Below, in pieces: positions 47,194-50,247 of a DNA stretch of 50,247 nucleotides (position 1 is its first letter; every line of letters begins with the position of its first letter). A program made the position numbers and the translations under genes. This stretch comes from Minwuia thermotolerans. GTDB lineage: Bacteria > Pseudomonadota > Alphaproteobacteria > Minwuiales > Minwuiaceae. The stretch lies in NCBI GenBank assembly GCA_021604565.1, contig BQJF01000023.1, positions 1 to 50,247 on the forward strand, in the 5' to 3' direction. Under the pieces are notes generated by a model. It was not told the origin of the DNA. It ran no database searches and saw only the letters and a program-made list of their open reading frames with translations.

Positions 47194-49722
47194 TCACTCC
47201 ACCCTGAGTTCGGCGGCAGGCTTGCGCCCCAGTGCGCGCCACGCGCCCAGCAGGCCCAGCAGCGTGGTCAGGATGATCGCACCGAAGATGACCACGGCAA
47301 GCCGGGCGGGCAGGATGGTGAACTCGCCCTGCATGACGAAGGTGATCACACCCCAGCCGGCAGCAGAGCCGGCAACGGCGGCAACGATCGCGGTGACGCA
47401 GCCCAGCACGGCGAATTCGGCGGCGTTGATTCGCAGGATCTGGCCACGGGTCGCACCGATGACCTTCAGCACCACCGATTCCCGCACCCGACGCCGGTGT
47501 CCCGCCGCGATGGCCCCGGCCAGCACCAGCATTCCGGCGAACAGGGTCACGCCGGAGGCCGCACGGATGGCCGTCGCGACCTGGCCCAGGATCTTGTCGA
47601 ACAGGGTCATCGCCTCCTTCACCCGGATGGCGCTGACGTTGGCGAACTGGTCGGTCACGGCACGATAGAGCTGCTGTTCGGCAGCCCCCTCGGCGTGGGC
47701 GGTGGCGAGATGGGTATGCGGTGCCCCGGCCAGGGTCGCCGGATCGAAGATGAACAGGTAATTGATCGCGAAGGTGCCCCAGTCGATCTCGCGCAGGCTG
47801 GCAATGCGGGCAGTGATGTCTCGGCCCAGCACATTGATCGTGATGGTGTCACCGATGCCCAGACCCAGCCCGACGGCGGCTTCCTTCTCGAAACTGATCA
47901 GCGGCTCGCCCTGATAGTCGGCAGGCCACCATTCACCTTCCACGATCGGGCTGTTCTCCGGCGGGTTGGCCGCATAGGTAAGACCGCGGTCACCGCGCAG
48001 CACCCATGCCTCGCCGGGATCGACCTTGCTCTCGTCGGGGACTTCCCCCTTCAGGCGGGTGATGCGCCCCCGCAGTGTCGGTACCGTCTGCACGTTGCTG
48101 ACACCGTCGATGCCATTGGCGATGGCAAGGAACGGATCAAGCTGATGCGGCTGGATGTCGATGAAGAAGAAGGCGGGTGCTTCCTCCGCCACCCGGCGGT
48201 CGACCTGGCCCTTCACATTGCCCTCGATCAGGGCCACGGCCGCCAGCAGCGTGACACCCAGACCAAGCGAGATCATGACCGAAACCGTAGGCGCACCGGG
48301 TCGGTGCAGGTTCGCCAGAGCCATGCGGAACGTCGAACTGCGCGGCCCCTTCACCCGTGCCGCAGCACGCATGACACCCTGTGCTGCAAGCCACAGCACG
48401 GCAAAGCAGCCTGCGGCACCCAGCACGAAATAGGCCGCGAACTCAGGCTGGTCCGAACTGGCGAGGGTCAGCCCGGCAAGGCCGACAAGCGACAGCACGG
48501 TGCCGATGATGAAGCTGCGCGGCGGGCGTTCGCCGCCATCGCCCAGCATGGCCCGGAACAGGCTTGCGGCGCTGGTCCGGCGGGCGGAACCCAGCGGCCA
48601 GAGTGCGAAGGTCAGGGTGATGAGAATGCCGTAGAGCGTGGCCAGCAGCAGGGGCACCGCGAACAGGTTTGCCTCCGGTGCCACGGGCAGCACCTGCGCC
48701 ATCAGGCTGCCGACGATGAAGGGCACCAGCCCCCCGACAATCAGACCGGCGACGATACCGACCGTGCCCAGCACCAGGATCTGGATCATGAAGATGCGCG
48801 TGATGTCACCACCTGTCGCGCCAAGGCACTTCAGGATGGCGATGGAACGGCGCTTGGTGTCCAGATGCGCCTTGACCGCATTGCCGACCCCGACACCGCC
48901 AACCAGCAGTGCCGTCAGTCCGACAAGGATCAGAAACACCCGCAGCCGTTCGATGAAACTCTCGACGCCCGGCGCACCGCGACGACTGTCACGCACCCGC
49001 CAGCCCTCGTCAGGGAACCGGTCCTGCAATGTCGATACGAACCCGGCCAGGTCCGCACCCGGCGGCAGCTTCACCCGATAGTGGCGGAAGATCATGCTGC
49101 CCGGCTGGATCAGGTTGGTGGCCGGCAGGGCATCGACGGAGATCATCAGGCGCGGCCCCAGCAGGACGGCGCCGCTGGAAGCCCTGTCCGGTTCCTCGGC
49201 GATGATCCCGCGCAGCTCCACCTCGGCGTCACCAACACGCAGGACCTCACCGACGCGCACATCCAGCCGGTCGGCGAGTTCCGGCGCGGCGACGACACCG
49301 TAGCGGCCATTTGCCAGCCCCAGCGCGACGGCCGGATCACCGCCGCCCTCCAGCCTGAACTGGCCATAAAGGGGGTATAGATCGTCCACGGCCTTCAGTT
49401 CCGACAGGGTACGCGCATCAGATGAGGTGGCGCGGACGATGGTGCGCATCGTCAGGCTGCGGGATACGGCCTCGCTGTTCGCGGCAAGCCAGTCCTGAGC
49501 GGGCTGTGATGGCTCCCGATGGATCAGGCGCAGGTCCACGTCCGCGCCCAGGATCTGCTGTCCGTTCGCCTGCAGACCGGACAGGATCGACGATGTCAGC
49601 GAGCCGACCCCGGCGATGGCGGCAACACCAAGACCCAGCGAGAACAGGAAGATGCGGAAACCGGCCACGCCGCCACGCAGGTCGCGCAGTGCCATGCGCC
49701 AGGCTGTCTGAAGATTCTGCAT
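47194..49722 (-). CDS. ABC transporter permease, FtsX-like (YbbP family)
   Basis: The 842-aa protein has an N-terminal membrane segment (about 20-42, [16 protein letters not shown]), a large periplasmic domain, and two FtsX-like four-segment units. Membrane helices lie at about 260-290, 310-345 and 355-375, in the middle at 400-440 and 475-500, and finally at 720-835. The last unit contains the [15 protein letters not shown] phrase typical of MacB/YbbP-type permeases. It pairs with the ATPase gene 5 bases upstream. Such systems move lipids or lipoproteins or transmit force across the envelope rather than import nutrients. Confidence 0.92.
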   Translation of the reverse strand: MQNLQTAWRMALRDLRGGVAGFRIFLFSLGLGVAAIAGVGSLTSSILSGLQANGQQILGADVDLRLIHREPSQPAQDWLAANSEAVSRSLTMRTIVRATSSDARTLSELKAVDDLYPLYGQFRLEGGGDPAVALGLANGRYGVVAAPELADRLDVRVGEVLRVGDAEVELRGIIAEEPDRASSGAVLLGPRLMISVDALPATNLIQPGSMIFRHYRVKLPPGADLAGFVSTLQDRFPDEGWRVRDSRRGAPGVESFIERLRVFLILVGLTALLVGGVGVGNAVKAHLDTKRRSIAILKCLGATGGDITRIFMIQILVLGTVGIVAGLIVGGLVPFIVGSLMAQVLPVAPEANLFAVPLLLATLYGILITLTFALWPLGSARRTSAASLFRAMLGDGGERPPRSFIIGTVLSLVGLAGLTLASSDQPEFAAYFVLGAAGCFAVLWLAAQGVMRAAARVKGPRSSTFRMALANLHRPGAPTVSVMISLGLGVTLLAAVALIEGNVKGQVDRRVAEEAPAFFFIDIQPHQLDPFLAIANGIDGVSNVQTVPTLRGRITRLKGEVPDESKVDPGEAWVLRGDRGLTYAANPPENSPIVEGEWWPADYQGEPLISFEKEAAVGLGLGIGDTITINVLGRDITARIASLREIDWGTFAINYLFIFDPATLAGAPHTHLATAHAEGAAEQQLYRAVTDQFANVSAIRVKEAMTLFDKILGQVATAIRAASGVTLFAGMLVLAGAIAAGHRRRVRESVVLKVIGATRGQILRINAAEFAVLGCVTAIVAAVAGSAAGWGVITFVMQGEFTILPARLAVVIFGAIILTTLLGLLGAWRALGRKPAAELRVE

Positions 49723-49727
49723 GGGTA

Positions 49728-50247
49728 TCAGGCCGCCGCCGTGGTGTGGCTGTTCAGCGTGTCATCGGCGATCAGCCCGTCCCGGATGCGCACGATGCGG
49801 TCACAGCGCGTCGCCAGATCCTCGTCATGTGTCACCAGCAACAGGGTAGTACCCCGCTCCCGCTGCGCCTCGAACAGCAGTTCGGTGATCTTCTCGCCGG
49901 TCTCGCCGTCCAGATTGCCGGTCGGTTCGTCGGCCAGGATCAGCGCCGGGTCGGCAGCCAGCGCACGGGCCAGGGCAACACGCTGCTGCTCGCCACCCGA
50001 CATCTGGCTCGGATAATGGCCTGCGCGGTCCTGCAGACCCACGGCGACGAGCTCCCGCTCCGCACGGGTGAAGGGATCCGGCTTTCCGGCCAGTTCCAGG
50101 GGTGCGGCGACATTTTCCAGTGCCGTCATGGTCGGCAACAGGTGGAATGACTGGAACACGATCCCTACATGGTGGCGACGGAACAGGGCCAGCCCATCCT
50201 CGTCCAGCCGGGTCAGGTCACTGTTCGCAACCGTCAGCTTGCCGCTG
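49728..50247 (-). CDS. ABC transporter ATPase, YbbA/LolD-like (5' end outside window)
   Basis: The frame is open to the right window edge, so the gene start and Walker A lie outside. The visible 172 residues contain the Q-loop and X-loop [17 protein letters not shown], the signature [15 protein letters not shown], Walker [14 protein letters not shown] and the switch histidine in [11 protein letters not shown]. This is the MacB/LolD/YbbA subtype that pairs with FtsX-like permeases, and the permease follows after 5 bases. An internal GTG at 50159 is not the true start, because conserved sequence ([10 protein letters not shown]) continues upstream of it. Confidence 0.95.
   Translation of the reverse strand, partial: SGKLTVANSDLTRLDEDGLALFRRHHVGIVFQSFHLLPTMTALENVAAPLELAGKPDPFTRAERELVAVGLQDRAGHYPSQMSGGEQQRVALARALAADPALILADEPTGNLDGETGEKITELLFEAQRERGTTLLLVTHDEDLATRCDRIVRIRDGLIADDTLNSHTTAAA

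Noticed and set aside
45811..49380. 1189-aa plus-strand frame
   Set aside because: It runs opposite the acyl-CoA ligase and the ABC permease, is His/Gln/Asp-rich and has no domain; a mirror frame of GC-rich genes.

Overview
The window is chromosomal DNA from a GC-rich alphaproteobacterium, most likely in or near the Rhodospirillales. The evidence is the alphaproteobacterial 16S fragment at the left edge, the F1-only atpHAGDC operon next to priA, a class I lysyl-tRNA synthetase, the tal-DUF484-xerC block, a ScfR-type XRE regulator, and small palindromic repeats of the kind common in this class. The genus cannot be fixed from what is visible.

Layout. (1) 1-1054: the 5' part of a 16S rRNA gene on the minus strand, with a long gene-free leader, a boxA-like antitermination site and a near-consensus promoter. 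(2) 1249-6080: plus-strand housekeeping genes: a membrane-anchored M23 cell-wall endopeptidase, a PhyH dioxygenase translationally coupled to tenA, and lysS. (3) 6144-6497: two tandem copies of a palindrome-bearing repeat. (4) 6501-14017: atpHAGDC (F1 sector of ATP synthase, minus strand, with an intrinsic terminator) and priA. (5) 14101-16747: tal, a DUF484 gene, xerC and tRNA-Ser(GGA). (6) 16734-23984: a 7.25 kb integrated element bounded by a 17-bp duplication of the tRNA-Ser 3' end. It carries a single-chain restriction-modification enzyme, a Zn-ribbon-like protein, an HUH/YxxK rolling-circle Rep-like protein, an undescribed 95-aa ORF, an AlpA-type regulator and a tyrosine integrase. (7) 24048-37575: a CaCA-type exchanger followed by a dense signalling region. 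It has a multi-PAS hybrid kinase with a receiver, a CHASE4 kinase operon with a receiver, an alpha/beta hydrolase and a receiver-Hpt protein, a symporter-kinase fusion with a small membrane protein and a receiver, and a ScfR-like XRE regulator. (8) 37779-42965: a five-gene branched-chain-amino-acid-type ABC importer with a Tat-exported binding protein. (9) 42995-47139: a TetR regulator divergent from a tautomerase and an old-yellow-enzyme gene, then a convergent acyl-CoA ligase. (10) 47194-50247: an FtsX-like ABC permease and its ATPase, cut by the window edge.

How it fits together. The most unusual part is the tRNA-Ser element. Its integrase, AlpA and HUH Rep suggest an integrative element that may also replicate by rolling circle, with restriction-modification as cargo. 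The signalling region holds three sensor kinases and four stand-alone receiver or receiver-Hpt proteins, but none of these has a DNA-binding output domain, so its output is probably protein-protein. The ScfR regulator is transcribed divergently from the ABC importer and is its most likely regulator. Two families of foldback repeats are scattered between the housekeeping genes. Many long open frames opposite real genes are GC-driven mirror frames and were left out.
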